Below, in pieces: positions 35,590 through 48,779 of a stretch of 64,000 bases of DNA. Source of the DNA: Histoplasma ohiense (Eukaryota > Ascomycota > Eurotiomycetes > Onygenales > Ajellomycetaceae); NCBI GenBank assembly GCA_017607445.1, contig JAEVHH010000003.1, positions 2,356,001-2,420,000 of the forward strand, in the 5' to 3' direction. Numbering within the stretch: position 1 is the first letter of the stretch; each line of letters starts with the position of its first letter. Under the pieces are notes generated by a model, which worked only from the letters and a program-made list of their open reading frames with translations, did not search any database and was not told the DNA's origin. The translations under genes and the position numbers were made by a program.

Positions 35590-35830
35590 CAATCATACTA
35601 ATTGAATTATTTGCATCAGTTGAACTGATTGAATTGATTGAATCAATTGTATCAATTGTACTGTTTGTACCATTTGTACTGATTGAACTGATTGAATTGA
35701 TTGTATCATTTGTGTTGATTGAACTGATTGAGCTGATTGTACTGATTGAATTGATTGTACTGATTGTACTGATTGTATTGATTGAATCTGTTGTATTGAT
35801 CAAACCAATTGTATCAGATGTTGTGTTATC
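35590..35830 (-). repeat. 9-bp tandem repeat tract in LINE-4
   Basis: Same degenerate TTGAACTGA/TTGTACTGA units as the other LINE copies, between RNase H and the 3' UTR. Confidence 0.85.
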
Positions 35831-38800
35831 TGTACCATCTGTATAGGCTTGAAACTGCTGTGGGGGGCTGTCAGATGATGTGTATTCAAACAGCTGTGTT
35901 ATCTCATACAGTGCTGTGTATAGAACTGTGTGTGATCAAGCAGTTCTACAAAGTCTGTAGAGATTAGAGACTCTAGATAGACAACAGCTGTTGCTCAGTT
36001 GTGTGACTGTGCTGCTGATCTCTTAAGTCAGTGAAAGAAATATCTCTATAAATATTGACAGAGTATCAAATGTTCTGAGCTTTTGTTGTGTTCACAGATA
36101 TAGATGAGCCTTGCATCTGCATGCTGAAAATATCTGTGATATCAGAAGAAATTTTCATGAGAGAAGTGAAGTGCAAGTCAGCAGTGAAGAGTATACTGTG
36201 ATATAATAAACTCTGAAAAGATTTTTATTTGATATTTCACAGTTGATCTGCTGAATCTTCAGCTCTGATATCAGTCAGAGAGCTTTTCACAGACTCTGTT
36301 TCATCACTCTTACTCTATCTCTTAACTGAATTGCTTGATCACTGTGTAGACTTCACTGACTGTGAGTATGATTTTGAATCTATAGACTGAGACTGTAGTA
36401 GATGAGACTGTTCATTTAGTCAGATGATCTGCTTTTTCATTGCTCTCTATTCTCATATACTCAGAGACTCATTTCAGACTCATATTATGTTGTCTGAGAA
36501 GCTCATGACAGTGACTGTAGACTTAGTTTGAGAAGACTATCACACTGCTTTATATGTCTCAGATGACTGAGATATTGTCAAGACAGAGTCAGATTCAAAA
36601 GTTGATACTGTCATCTATAAAACAGAGTAGAAGCTTCACTGCATACTCTAATACACAGCAGATATCAACTGCTTCAGTGTTAAAGATATATAATATAGAA
36701 TTCAGTACAGCTGAAAAGCTGATCAGTTATTTGTTTCTCTGATAGACTATAAAATCATAGCTCATTCATCTGCTATTGTCAAGAATCTATTCTAATTCAT
36801 CTGAAAAAATATATAGATCTGTTGAAAATTGACTTTCTTATTATTTCTTGAATATCTGAATAGTATTTTTTTTATCTACACTCTCTGTGAAGTCTGTTCT
36901 GCATCTCTCTGAGTAGTGTGAAATAATAAGTGTGAATCTATTGACTGCAGACAGCAGTATTCTCAATCTCTGAATCTTGATCTTCAGATACTGCTGAGTT
37001 TCAGTCTCTCTTTTATATGTAATCATTGAAAAAGCTATCTGTGAAGTCAGTGAGTGTCACTTATTCATTATCTGAAGTTTTATTGCAAAATGTATTTTGA
37101 TCTTCTTCAGAGCTATTATTGCTGATGAAAGCTCAGTATTCTGATATAGAGTTGTGATAAGTGTTGTATGAAAAACTGAAAGAATTTCTCTGACTGTCAT
37201 GATAAGTATCTTCTCAACTGTCTTTATATGTTATTTCAGATAAGAGCTGATCTTTTCATTTCTGTCTATATGTTTTGCTGACTTTGTATGACTGCTGTAT
37301 CAGATCTCTGTGCTATAGAGCAGTAAGAGAATTATGTATATAGTGATCATCTTCTATAGAGTATCTATTGAGAACTTATCTCTGATCTTCTCTAGACTTT
37401 GAATATACTGAGTCACAGTTCTTGTCTTCTTTGTTTGAGCAGAGACATATGATCTTCAGATGAGTCTTCTGTCAAAGTATATACTTAATCAACAAAGTGC
37501 TGACTTCTGTTCAGCTGAAGCAGTGACAGAATGTATGATTAGATTCTCTGACACAATCACTGACAATGTTTTATTATATTGCTTTCTTGTGAGATGAATC
37601 ATCTCAAGTTTCTCTGATGTGAACATCATCTTATTTGTCTCTCTTCATCTCAGAATACTCTGTATATCATGGCTGAGAAGAATAGTATTGTTATCAAACA
37701 AGTGTGTAGTCTGTCAAGTGTTCAGATCATCTGTATAGTCAAAATACAATTTCAGATTCTGTCACAGCAGCTCTGTTAGATATAGAAGAAATAGTATTGA
37801 TGACAGAGAAAATCTCTATAATATATCACATTGTATCTGATGTACTGCTGTGATGATTCTCTTCAGTCAGATCTGAGCTCTGTGTTTGATGAGAAAGCTG
37901 TCAATGAGTTGTAACAGTTCATACAGTTATATCTGTTGTATCATTCACTGAAGCAGTCATCTGCACAGCACAGCATCAAAGACACTCTGTATATTCATTG
38001 TGATCATGAATATCTTCTTATTTTGTGTGAAAACTGTCTTCATCTTATGAGTGAAAGCAGCTATCAGATTCATTGCAGATTATCTGAGCAGTATTTCTTC
38101 ATATTACAAACTGACTACATCATGAATGAGTGCTGTGTATGTCAGTCATCTTGCAACAATGTGTTTCAGCTTCTTGAAGATTACTGAGAGAAGAGTAATA
38201 AGTTTTCAGAAGTGAATTGAGCTTCTATCTTTCTTATCTATCTTGAATATCATTGTCATCTCTGTCAGCTTTCAGATTTGTGGGAAGTGGCAGAGCTGAA
38301 GGCAGCAGTTGTATAGCTGCTGTATAAAGAGAGATATATACTGTCAGTATATTTTGAGCAGCTGCACTGTGATTTCATCTGTGTCTAAAGAGATACTCTG
38401 TATTTCAATGATATTGCACTCTATCTTTTTCATTTCAATCTGAGAATCTCAGAGCAGGTTTCTCATGCTGCTTCAGTACTCATCATTCAATAAATTGTAT
38501 TTCAGATCATTGACTGAGTTGTATTGCTTCAGAATGATTTGTTGAAGTGTCTCAGCTTTGACAGCTGTCTCTTCTATAATCTGATTTTCAATCATCAGAG
38601 AGAGTGCTCTGAGGTTGAGTTTCAGCTTATATCATGCTATTATCTGATACAGATCTTTGTCATCTCTGATTTTATTAATCATCTATTTTCAGTATACATA
38701 CTTGATCTTGTGTACTGTATTCTTGAACTGATGCTTTATAGTCTCTGTCTGATGAGTGATGAGCTCTTGATGCACTCTTTGATAGTCTGCTGTTTATTAG

Positions 38801-40113
38801 AAGACTGTAATCTGCTTTTATTGCACTGATTTACTGACTATCTGAGCTGCAGTCAGAAGATTCTGAATGAAGCATTGAGTCAGATCATCAAGCTGTGCCA
38901 CATTCTCAACTCTATCTGAGCAGAGTATATTCATCATGAAATCTCTGATAAAATCTGCAAAGAACTTCAGCTGAGAGTCTATAATTTTGATCTGAGCTCT
39001 GCTCTGCTGTGTCTGAGATATTGTTGACAGCATATTAATTATAGACTGATGATCTGAATCACAGTGTAAATCTTGACACACTGAAGTGAAAGCAAAGATT
39101 ATATTAAAGAAGATGAAATCAATCACATAATCTGCTGTATGAATTGAAATATCTATCTCTTTCACAAAGTTCATTCTATATTCACTGATTCACTGAATAA
39201 ACTTCTCTTCTCAGTGCAGATTCACTGTCTCTGATTCAAAAATATTATATTGTATATTGAAATCTCCATCTACTAGACAGCAGACTGATGAGCTCAAATT
39301 GATTAGATAATTCATGACTGTGTCTGTCTCAGACTGTCTGTACACATTGAGAATGTGGCAGTCATTGACACTGACTCACAGCAGATCTCTGTTTTGCACA
39401 GATCAGTATTACTGTACTCTTATCTTTGAATTTTTACATATATATATCATGATTCAGAGTCTCTTCTTCTTTCATTGCTTCAGATTAATGTTATCTCAGT
39501 GGTCTATAAATACAAAGCACTCATATATTGAGTGATTAGAAGTTTTGATGTCAGAGTGTGTGTAAGACTTCTGTATACAGATTACTTCACAGCTCTGCTT
39601 GAAAGTAAGCTGTAGAGCTACTGAGTGACAGAGAACTGCTCTGACTATATTTATTCAAAAGATCTGCAGAGAATGATTTTTCTGCTGATTATTTCTGTGA
39701 TATCAGTTGTGTTGCTGATGTTGATGTTCTAGTATGAGAAGTTATTTGATGAGCTGCTGTCAAAGTTCATCTGCAGAATAAGATTGAAGAGTTTCAGATC
39801 TATTGTCTGTATGTTGAGATTAGACTACTCTTTGACTGCTTGACTATACTGTCTCTCTGCTGTGTGAGCTGAGCATTGTCTGATGCAGATCATCTGTCAG
39901 ATAATGTTCTCTTCACTGATAAAGCTCTGAGTAGTCACTCACTTGCAGAATGCTCAAGCACATCCTTACAACTACCCACAAACATAGAAGTACATTTGAA
40001 TTTTTCCATTTTCTAACTGTTTTTCATATAATTTTAACCCTTCAACCCATTCAACATCATCACACATTCTCTGCAATTACTCTATATGTGTGTACTGCAC
40101 AGATTAAGTGGTC

Positions 40114-41640
40114 ATGAAGTTCTCAACACTCTTCCATTCATCCAAGGACATTGACACAGCCTACATCAGATCACTGAAGTCAGAGTCATCAGCTAATTTT
40201 ATTACTGAAAAGACTGATAAGAGACAGAGAAAGACTGTTTCAATGTCTTCTTCAGTTCTCAAAAAAATCAGTGACAGTATTTTCACAGCCATCTCTCAGC
40301 TACAGAAGCAGTTTGAGAAGACTCAATAATAATAGAATCTGCAGCAGAAGATTCTCATCAGATTGACAAAGACTCTGAACAGCTGAATTGAAAAGAAGAA
40401 ACAGTCAGTCAGTCAGAATTTTGTTCAAATCTTCTGTGAAAGATTCATTGTATATATGACAGCAGATCTGAGCACAGCATCAACTCTGAGAGAGAATACT
40501 GTCTCAGATACTCATTCACAGTTAAATTCAGTGAAGATAACTGTAAAAGAGCTGACTATCTGAGTAGATATTATACAGAAGAGAAAAAATTCTGCTCTCT
40601 CTGAAGCTATCTCTGTCAAAACTGCAGCTTTCTCAGATGACAGAGTTAGTGAAATCAGTCTGCAGCTCAAGAACATCAGTTAGTCAAGAAGCTTTATAGA
40701 GAGCATAAAACAACAGAAGAATTCATAAGTTTTCATCATTCTTCAATCAGAGAAACAGATCACTCAGCTGCAGCTATATGCTGTGCAGCAGACAATTATT
40801 GCAAACATTCAGAGAGTGAAGAACATGGCTAATATGCTGAAGATGAAATTCATCAGAAGAGATTGAGTAATTATATCAAGCAACAGAGATATACACAATA
40901 TTCTGATTACTGAGAAGACAGTGACTACTCTCTGTGAAGTTCTTGACATCACAGAGATTCAGCTATTAGAGCAGTGATACAATTATACTATTTCAGAGAT
41001 TTCAGAATTTGTTCAGAACTGAGAAAAGACAAGAATCTTCACAGATAAAATGATTGAGAGAGAGATTCTGACTCAGACAAAGATAAAATCAGTAAACTAT
41101 CAACTCTCATAATATGAAGTGAATCTTAAGACAGAGAAGATTACATGAATTGTCTTCTTTCTCATCTCAATAAGAGACTTCTCACTCTTCAATATCAGTG
41201 AGAGAATCAGACTCATTGAAAAAAGATCACTGATAGTGAGATATGATTCAGAATGTCAGAGATACTGCTACTCATTAAAATGTGCACAACTGATAAGATA
41301 CTCCAACTGCAGCAAACTCACAAGTCAGCACAAAAGATCAATAAATATGAAATGCAAAAGAGCATCACAGTGTATCAACTGCTGTCAACTCTATTCAACT
41401 GAGTATCAGCACTGCTCTGTCATACTCAGATGTGTCAACAGTATTCTCAGATATCTAACTCAAAAGAAGTTAGCAGCTGTCCACTGTCTTGACAACAGAT
41501 ATCACAGAAATACTCAGAAGCAGTAATCATCATCAATACAGTCAGTATCAATGATTACAGTGATGATATCTACATCATCCACTCAATCAACTCAGTCAAC
41601 ACAGCTCATCAAACTAGCACTCTACAAACAGATGACTATT
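40114..41640 (+). pseudogene. LINE-5 ORF1 (zinc-knuckle protein)
   Basis: ATG at 40114 (MKFSTLFHSSKDID). N-terminal basic region, coiled coil around 40290-40330, and the cysteine block at 41290-41420 (CSKLTSQHKRSI, INCCQLYSTEYQHC). The first cysteine pair is altered (YSNCSK instead of CFNCSE). Contains TAA/TAG after the coiled coil and elsewhere. Same frame from 40114 to 41526. Confidence 0.75.
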
Positions 41641-43267
41641 CAGAGCTTCATTAATAAAGAGAATATCATCTAACAGATGATCTGCATCAGACAACACTCA
41701 GCTCACACAGCAGAGCAGCAGTATAGTCAAGCAGTCAAAAAGCAGTCTAATCTCAGTATACAGACAACAGATCTGAGATTCTTCAATCTCATCTCACAGA
41801 TGAATTTTGACAGCAGTTTATCAAAGAACTTTTTATACTAGAACATCAACATCAGCAACACAGCTGATGCTGCAGAAACAATCAGCAGAAAAATTACTCT
41901 CTACAGATTTTTTGAGTAAACACAGTCAGAGCAGCTCTCTGTCATATAGCAGCTCTATAGCTTGCTTTCAAACAGAATTATGAAGTGATTTGTATACAGA
42001 AGTCTTATACACACTCTGATATCAAGACTTCTAATTACTCAGTATATGAGTGCTTTGTATTTATAGACTGCTGAGATGACACTAATCTGAAGCAGTATAA
42101 GAAGAAGAGACTCTAAATCATAATATATATACATAAGAATTCAAAGATAAGAACACAGTAATACTGATCTGTGCAAAACAGAGATCTACTGTAAGTCAGT
42201 ATCAATGACTGTCACATTTTCAATGTGTACAGATAGTCTGAGACAGACACAGTCATGAACTATCTGATCAATTTGAGTTCATCAGTTCACTGTTTAATAG
42301 ATGGGGATTTCAATGTATAATATGATATCTTTGAATCAGAAACAGTGAATCTGCACTGAGAAGAGAAGCTTGTTCAATGAGCTAGTGAATACAAAATGAA
42401 CTTTGTAAAAGAGATAGATATTTCAACTTATACAGCAGACTATATAATTGATCTCATCTTCTTCAATGTGATCTTTGCTTTCACTTCAGTGTATCAAGAT
42501 TTACACTGCAGCTCAGATTATCAGTCTATAATTACTATACTACTGACAACATCTCAGATACAACAGAGCAGAGCTCAGATCAAAATCACAGACTTTCAGC
42601 TGAAGCTTTTTATAGATTTTGTCAGAGATTTTATGATGAATATATTTTATTCAAATAGAGTTGAAAATGCAGCACAGCTTGATAATCTGACTCAATACTT
42701 CACTCAGAATCTTCTGACTGCAGCTTAGACAGTCAGCAAGTCAGTGCAATAAAAATAGACTACAATTCTCTGATAAACAGCAGACTGCTGAAGAGCATAT
42801 CAAGAGCTCACCACTCATCAGACAGAGATCACAAAACACTGATTCAAGAACACAGTATGTAAAGTCAAGTATATATACTGAAGACAAATAATCAATGAGA
42901 TCAGAGATGACAGAGATCTGTACTGAGTGATAGTATAATATAAGCTGAAACTCAATCTCAGAACATTCTCTCTGATGATTGGGAATCAGATCATAAAAGA
43001 GACAGCTGTCAAAGTCAAAACTCTTCAACAAATCATTCTGAAGTGATACAACTCAGTCAATAATCTGAAATACAATCTACTGAATGATAAGTATTGAAAT
43101 GACATGAAAAACCTGCTCTGAAATCTCTGAGTTGAGATGAAGGAGGTAGAGCACAACATCATTGAAGTACAGAGTATCTCTTCAGACACAGATGAAATCA
43201 CAGTGTGACTGCTCAAGATATACTGATAGTATATATCTCTCTTTGTACAGCAGCTATACAACTGCTG

Positions 43268-43535
43268 TGTAATGCACTCGTTTATTATTTCCTTATTATC
43301 TTCGCTTATTCTTACCTCTTTCCATTATACTCTCGCTACCGCTATTTCTATATGTATATATATATTGATGTATGTATTTCGCACATCTTCTTTCTCTTTC
43401 TTTTCTTCCTTAGCGATTAGCTACACTACACTATGTTACACTACTATATTACACTCTACAATATATTACTATTATCTCTGCTACACTATAAACTATCTTC
43501 TACTGTTACTCTTCACACTGTCACTACATCTCACA
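43268..43535 (+). repeat. 5' LTR, family A copy 2
   Basis: TGTAATGCACTCG to CTACATCTCACA. TATA-like run 43355-43366, AGCGATTAG at 43412-43420 as putative start of R. It differs from the 3' LTR by about nine transitions and no transversion, by eye. Confidence 0.92.
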
Positions 43536-43539
43536 GTTT

Positions 43540-43548
43540 CTAATCACT
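43540..43548 (+). promoter_or_regulatory. Candidate self-priming primer-binding site, family A copy 2
   Basis: CTAATCACT begins 4 nt after the 5' LTR and can pair with AG(C/T)GATTAG at 43412-43420 of the LTR. The unmutated LTR form AGCGATTAG implies an ancestral CTAATCGCT here, with CpG changed to CpA. Confidence 0.5.
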
Positions 43549-43582
43549 CAGTCTTTGAGAGATGATCTGTTGAGTAATAGTC

Positions 43583-44914
43583 ATGGCCTCTACCCACAGC
43601 ATCCACTGTACTCGTGCTATCACTGAACTCAAAGCAGCAAACATTATGGAAGAAAACTGCAAAACACACACTCCTGCCACTGAAAGTGCACAACAAGCAT
43701 CACCTTTCTCTATGGAATCAGACTCTGAGTATAGTTCAGAAGGAGATATCTCTTCTGAAGATCTCAGTGCAATTGAGACTGAGAAGATAACTGTGATCAG
43801 AAGAATCAAAAAATTACAGACTGAGAAAGAATTGCAAGAACTTCAACAACAGTGTGACACTTTACTACAAAAATTGAATGAAACAATTCCAGTCATCTGA
43901 AATATGCTAGAAGCACATTCAAACCATGGTAGAGATGCAACTAGTGTGAATGATAACTGTGATAATATCACAAATATTTTCAGATCATCAGAAGCCACAC
44001 TACAAGCACTCAACATCTTAGTGAAAAGTGCTGTGACTACTGTCAGTGGGAGATATAGTCAGATATCACTTTGACAATTAGAACTTCAAGATTCTGGCAT
44101 GAGCAGTCATTCTTCTTGAAGAGATGTGGAAAAGTTTCAAGGTCAAAGTATGAAAGAATTTGAAAACTTTGTTACAGCTGCTATCACTTTCCATGCCAGT
44201 GATCTTGATTACTACAATGAACATGACCATCAAAAGATCATCAAAGCCATTACTCATTTCAATGTTGAGATGCAACAACATTGGTATCAACATACATATG
44301 ATATGCAAACTTTGCCACCATGGGAAGAATTTGTTAGTTGGATGCAATGTCAAGTCATCAATCCAGATAGAAGTTTCTGAGATGTCAATAGACAGTACTG
44401 AAAAACAGAGCAACAAGAAGATCAGACAGTTCAACAATTTGCTTCACACTTACAATCAATTGAAGAGCATCTGCAGCATTCTTATAGTGAATATCATTGG
44501 AAATCACACCTCTATATGAAAGTTCTATCTTTCATTTGCTGAGAATTTGACAAATATGCAATCAAATTGGAAGAGTTAAGCTATGATGCCACTCTACATA
44601 AACTTGCAATGACAGAATTGAATCTGTCAGAGAGATGGAAGAAGCTTAAAGAGAAGTCAAATTTCAAAAACCCCATTCAAAGCTTTAACAACAGAAATAA
44701 TGCTGATAATAGATCACAAAACAAACACAGATGAAATGACACTACAAAGTTTGATGACTCCACTCAATCAAAATATTGCTGTTATTGCAAGCAACCAGGA
44801 CATACCTTCGATTTGTGTTTCAAATGACCCAAAGACAAATTCAAAAACACCAAGTCTGACTTGAAACTCAATGTGAAAGACATGAAGAACTTGAAGGACT
44901 CAAAAAATGCTTAA
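43583..44914 (+). pseudogene. Gag of family A copy 2
   Basis: ATG 43583 (MASTHSIHCTRAI), TAA at 44912-44914, about 443 codons with a few TGA stops. Acidic N-terminus, coiled coil (IKKLQTEKELQELQQQ), capsid-like region 44126-44640 (KIIKAITHFNVEMQQHW), and a CCHC knuckle C-x2-C-x4-H-x4-C near 44780 (CYCKQPGHTFDLC). Pol lies in the -1 frame and overlaps the end, suggesting frameshift expression. Forms the particle (family knowledge). Confidence 0.85.
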
Positions 44915-47900
44915 GACACATCATTCAACTTGCAATGACAGTCATAAGTGTGAAAAGTCAATGCAAAAATGTCTTAAGCTTCACTGTCACAGTGGAATTT
45001 GCTACATCTAAGAGTCTGCAAAAAGTGCTTGCACTAGTAGACTCTGAATCAGAAGTGAACTGTGTTGATGAATTTTGAGCAAAGAATCACAATCTAGAAG
45101 CTGCTCACTGCAAAATCAAAATGATCAAGTTGATTGATGGATGCATAATGTGCTTCTTTGAAGAGTATAACATTGCAACTACTGTCACTGATCACAAGGG
45201 TAATGCACAGCAGACATCTCATTTCTTTCATGTGATGAAGATGGAGAACTACAGTCTTGTATTAGAATTTCCTTGATTAAGACAAACAAATTCTTTTATA
45301 GATTGATCAGATGGACAATTCTTCTTTAGAAGTTCTGAAGATGAACAACAGTCTCAAATTATTTCTGAACAAGATGTTCTAGCTGAAGTTCTCACAGAAG
45401 CTAGAGTAGAAATGCTTGTAGTATTATCTACAGAATATTCAAAAGATTCAAAGCATGCTTCACATGTATTCTCAGCTGTGTATTCAGACTTGCTGACTGA
45501 TCTACTCAATTATGTCATGCCATACACACATATCTTCTCAGAAGAAGCTGCTATAAGTATGAAAAGATCAGAAGAGATGAAACACTGTATAGATCTTGAG
45601 TCTGATGCACAATCTTCATTTATGCTGATATACAATCTCTCTGAAACTGAGTTAGCCACTCTAAGAGAATATTTAAAAAATGCATTAGATAAAGAGTGGA
45701 TACAATCATTCAGTAGCTCAGCTGATGCATCAATTCTCTTTGTTCTCAAAAAAGATGATGGACTTCATCTTTGTGTAGACTATTGAGGGTTAAATTGAAT
45801 CATCATCAAGAACTGATATCCTCTACCTCTAATAAGTGAATTACTTGATAGACTTTCAAAAGTCAAGATATTCACTAAGCTGGACCTTTGAGATGTCTAT
45901 CACTGCATACTTATAGCAACAAAAGACTGTTGGAAGACAGTCTTTAGAATGAGATATGAACATTTTGAATATATAGTTATGTCATTTGAACTAGCTAATG
46001 CTTCAGTGACATTCCAAACATACATTAACAATGCCTTATCTGATTTGTTGGATATATGTTGCATTGTCTATTTGGACGACATTCTCATATTCTCCAATTC
46101 AAAGCAGGAATATAAAGTGTATGTTACTAAGATGCTAGAATGTCTCAAGCATGTGAATCTATTTGCAAAACTCTCTAAGTATGAATTTGAAGTGGACAAA
46201 GTCTTGTTTCTGAGGTTTGTTATAGATACAAATGATGTTGAGATGAAGTCAGACAGAGTCTTCACTATTGTGGAATGATCTACATCTAAATTAATTAAAG
46301 AGGTTCAATTCTTCTTGAGCTTTGCTAATTTCTATCAGCAATTTATTAAGTCTTTCTTCTCTATTGCAGCCTCATTATTTGAACTTACAAAAGAGAGCAA
46401 GAAGGGGGAAAGAAAAGCCACTTTTATGTGAACAGAAGATGCTCAAAGTGCTTTTGATGAGCTCAAATCATGCTTTATATGTGCTTCTCTATTAGCTCAT
46501 TTTGACTCAGCTTGATGTATTCAGATTGAATCTGATGTGTTCACTTTTGCAGTCACTGCTATTCTGTCACAGTTGCAGGATGATGAGCACTGACATTCAA
46601 TTGTCTTCTGATCAAGAAAGTTGATTGATGTGGAAATGTGTTATGATACTCATGATAAAGAACTCTTGACTATTGTAGCAGCATTTAAGAATTGAAGACA
46701 TTATCTGAAGAGAAGTCAGTATTCAATTCAAGTCTGATCTGATCATGTCAATCTGCAGTACTTTATAATGACTAAGAAACTGAACAGATGTCAGATCAGA
46801 TGAGTGAAAGCTTTATTTGCTTATGATTTTGTATTACTGCACCACTCTGAATCAAAGAATCCAGCTGATGGGTTCAGTCATCACACAGACTACAGTGAGG
46901 TCTATAATGATCAAACTATATTATCTACCCTGCAACAGAAGCTGAAACATGAAGTTAGACTAGACTAAGAAGTTGATACTTCTTTTCAAAATGATATTTC
47001 TTCTGATGTAGTCTGTGCACAGGTCTCTAATGAGCAAAATGCTTCTTTTAATGAGTGAAAAGTACTTCATACATTGACATCTTCTATCTCTTGTGTAAAC
47101 TCTTCCCCTTCAATATGTGTTGAGCAATATATGCCTCAGATTGCAGTCAATAAGGCTATTCTTGAGGACTCAGTATACACAGAAATGTCTGAATTCTTCA
47201 TCTCATTTCTGAGTAAAGCACAGAAGATTGACTCTTTTGCTGCTGAGCAAAGAGAGAAGATAAAAGAGAAGAATATGACTGTCACTGAAAATATACTATA
47301 AACAATTTCTGAGGATGATATATTGTGTGCTGATGATCATGTGTATGTCTCTCAACAAAAGACACTCATTGATGAAATTATCAGTGCAAACCATGATGAT
47401 CTGCAGAGGGGTCACTTTGATATAAAAAAGTTCATAGATAGCATCCAGAACAAATACTATTGATATGAGCTAGTCAGAGATATCAAAGATTATATATCCA
47501 CTTGTGATACTTGTCAAAGAGTAAAGTCAAAACAGCACAGACAATATGGAGAATTGAGTACAATTCTCTTATCATTAAATCCTTTTGAGTTCATTACTAT
47601 GGATTTTATTACAGGCTTATCAGCCTCTACATTCCTCCACCAAATCTATGATGCAATTTTAGTGATTGTGGATATATATACCAAGTTTACAATCTATATT
47701 TCTTGCACCAAAAACATTACTGCTGATGAACTAGTGGAAATCATTTATACCAAGTTCTATACAATTTACAGAGTACCCAAAAACCATATATTCAATTGAG
47801 ATTCACTGTTTACAAGCCATTATTGATTCATCTTTTGTTATATGCTAGACACACACCAGAAACTTTCAACAGTCTTTCATTCTCAAACAGATGATCAAAC

Positions 47901-48723
47901 AGAACAACAAAATCAAATCTTGAAACATTATCTTCAATGCTTTACCAACTATCATCAAAATGACTGAGCACACTGACTACTGCTGGTGCAGTTTGTTTAC
48001 AATATCTCTCAACATGTCTCTACTGGAATGACATCTGCAGAAGCCTTAATGGAATATTGATCTGATTTGAAAATTAATGTCAGCAAATCACCACAATCAG
48101 TCGCCATACATGCTGCTAGCCGTGTGAAACATATCAAGAAAACACATCATAAACTCATTGAGAATCTACAAAAGACACAACAAGCACAGAAAATCTATTA
48201 TGATGCAAAACATAAGCTTCAACAATTTAAAATAGATGACTATGTCATACTCAATGCAAAAAATCTTCAATTGCTGTGCCTGATTCACAAACTCAATCAT
48301 AAATATGTTGAATTCTTCAAGATTCTGAATACCATTGAAAAACAAGCATACAAACTAGAACTGTCATCTTCATATAGAAGCATTCATTCTGTATTCCATG
48401 TATCTTTATTGAAGCCATACAACTGCAGAAATGGAGCTCTACCAGAACCAGAACTGAAACTTATCAATGATGAAGAAGAATATCAAGTTGAAGAAATTCT
48501 TGAAAAACAATAATGAAAAAACAAACCTCTGAAATATCTTGTGAGATGGACAGGTTGAGGTCCTAGTGGTGATACATGAAAACTGAAAGAAAACATATTG
48601 AACACTCAGACATTCAAAATCTTCCTTGAACAAGAAAATGAACAACAAATACAAAACCAACATACTTTCAAATGCCAAAAGCACAAACTTCAAGTTGAAA
48701 GACATCAGAAGTGCAAATCTTAA
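44890..48723 (+). pseudogene. Pol of family A copy 2 (PR-RT-RNase H-IN-chromodomain)
   Basis: One frame from about 44890 to TAA 48721-48723, interrupted mainly by TGA. Protease with ALVDSESEVNCVDE near 45033 (DSG changed to DSE). RT 45412-46280 with YLDD at 46069-46080. RNase H about 46500-46880. Integrase zinc finger about 47390-47530 (ISTCDTCQRVKSKQH), core with TMDFITGLSAS, an Asp near 47800 and Glu in DDQTEQQNQ near 47905. Chromodomain 48478-48640 (EEEYQVEEILEKQ, then KYLVRWTGWGPSGD). Same frame offset to gag as in family C. Confidence 0.88.
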
Positions 48724-48779
48724 ATCAAAAAACACTAGAAGCACAAATCTCACTCAAACTCCAATCAAATGCATTCTTT

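Noticed and set aside
43301..43565. Hydrophobic ORFs over the LTRs (also 3786-4167, 10949-11215, 50339-50756)
   Set aside because: They are translations of the LTR in several frames, recurring only because the LTR recurs.
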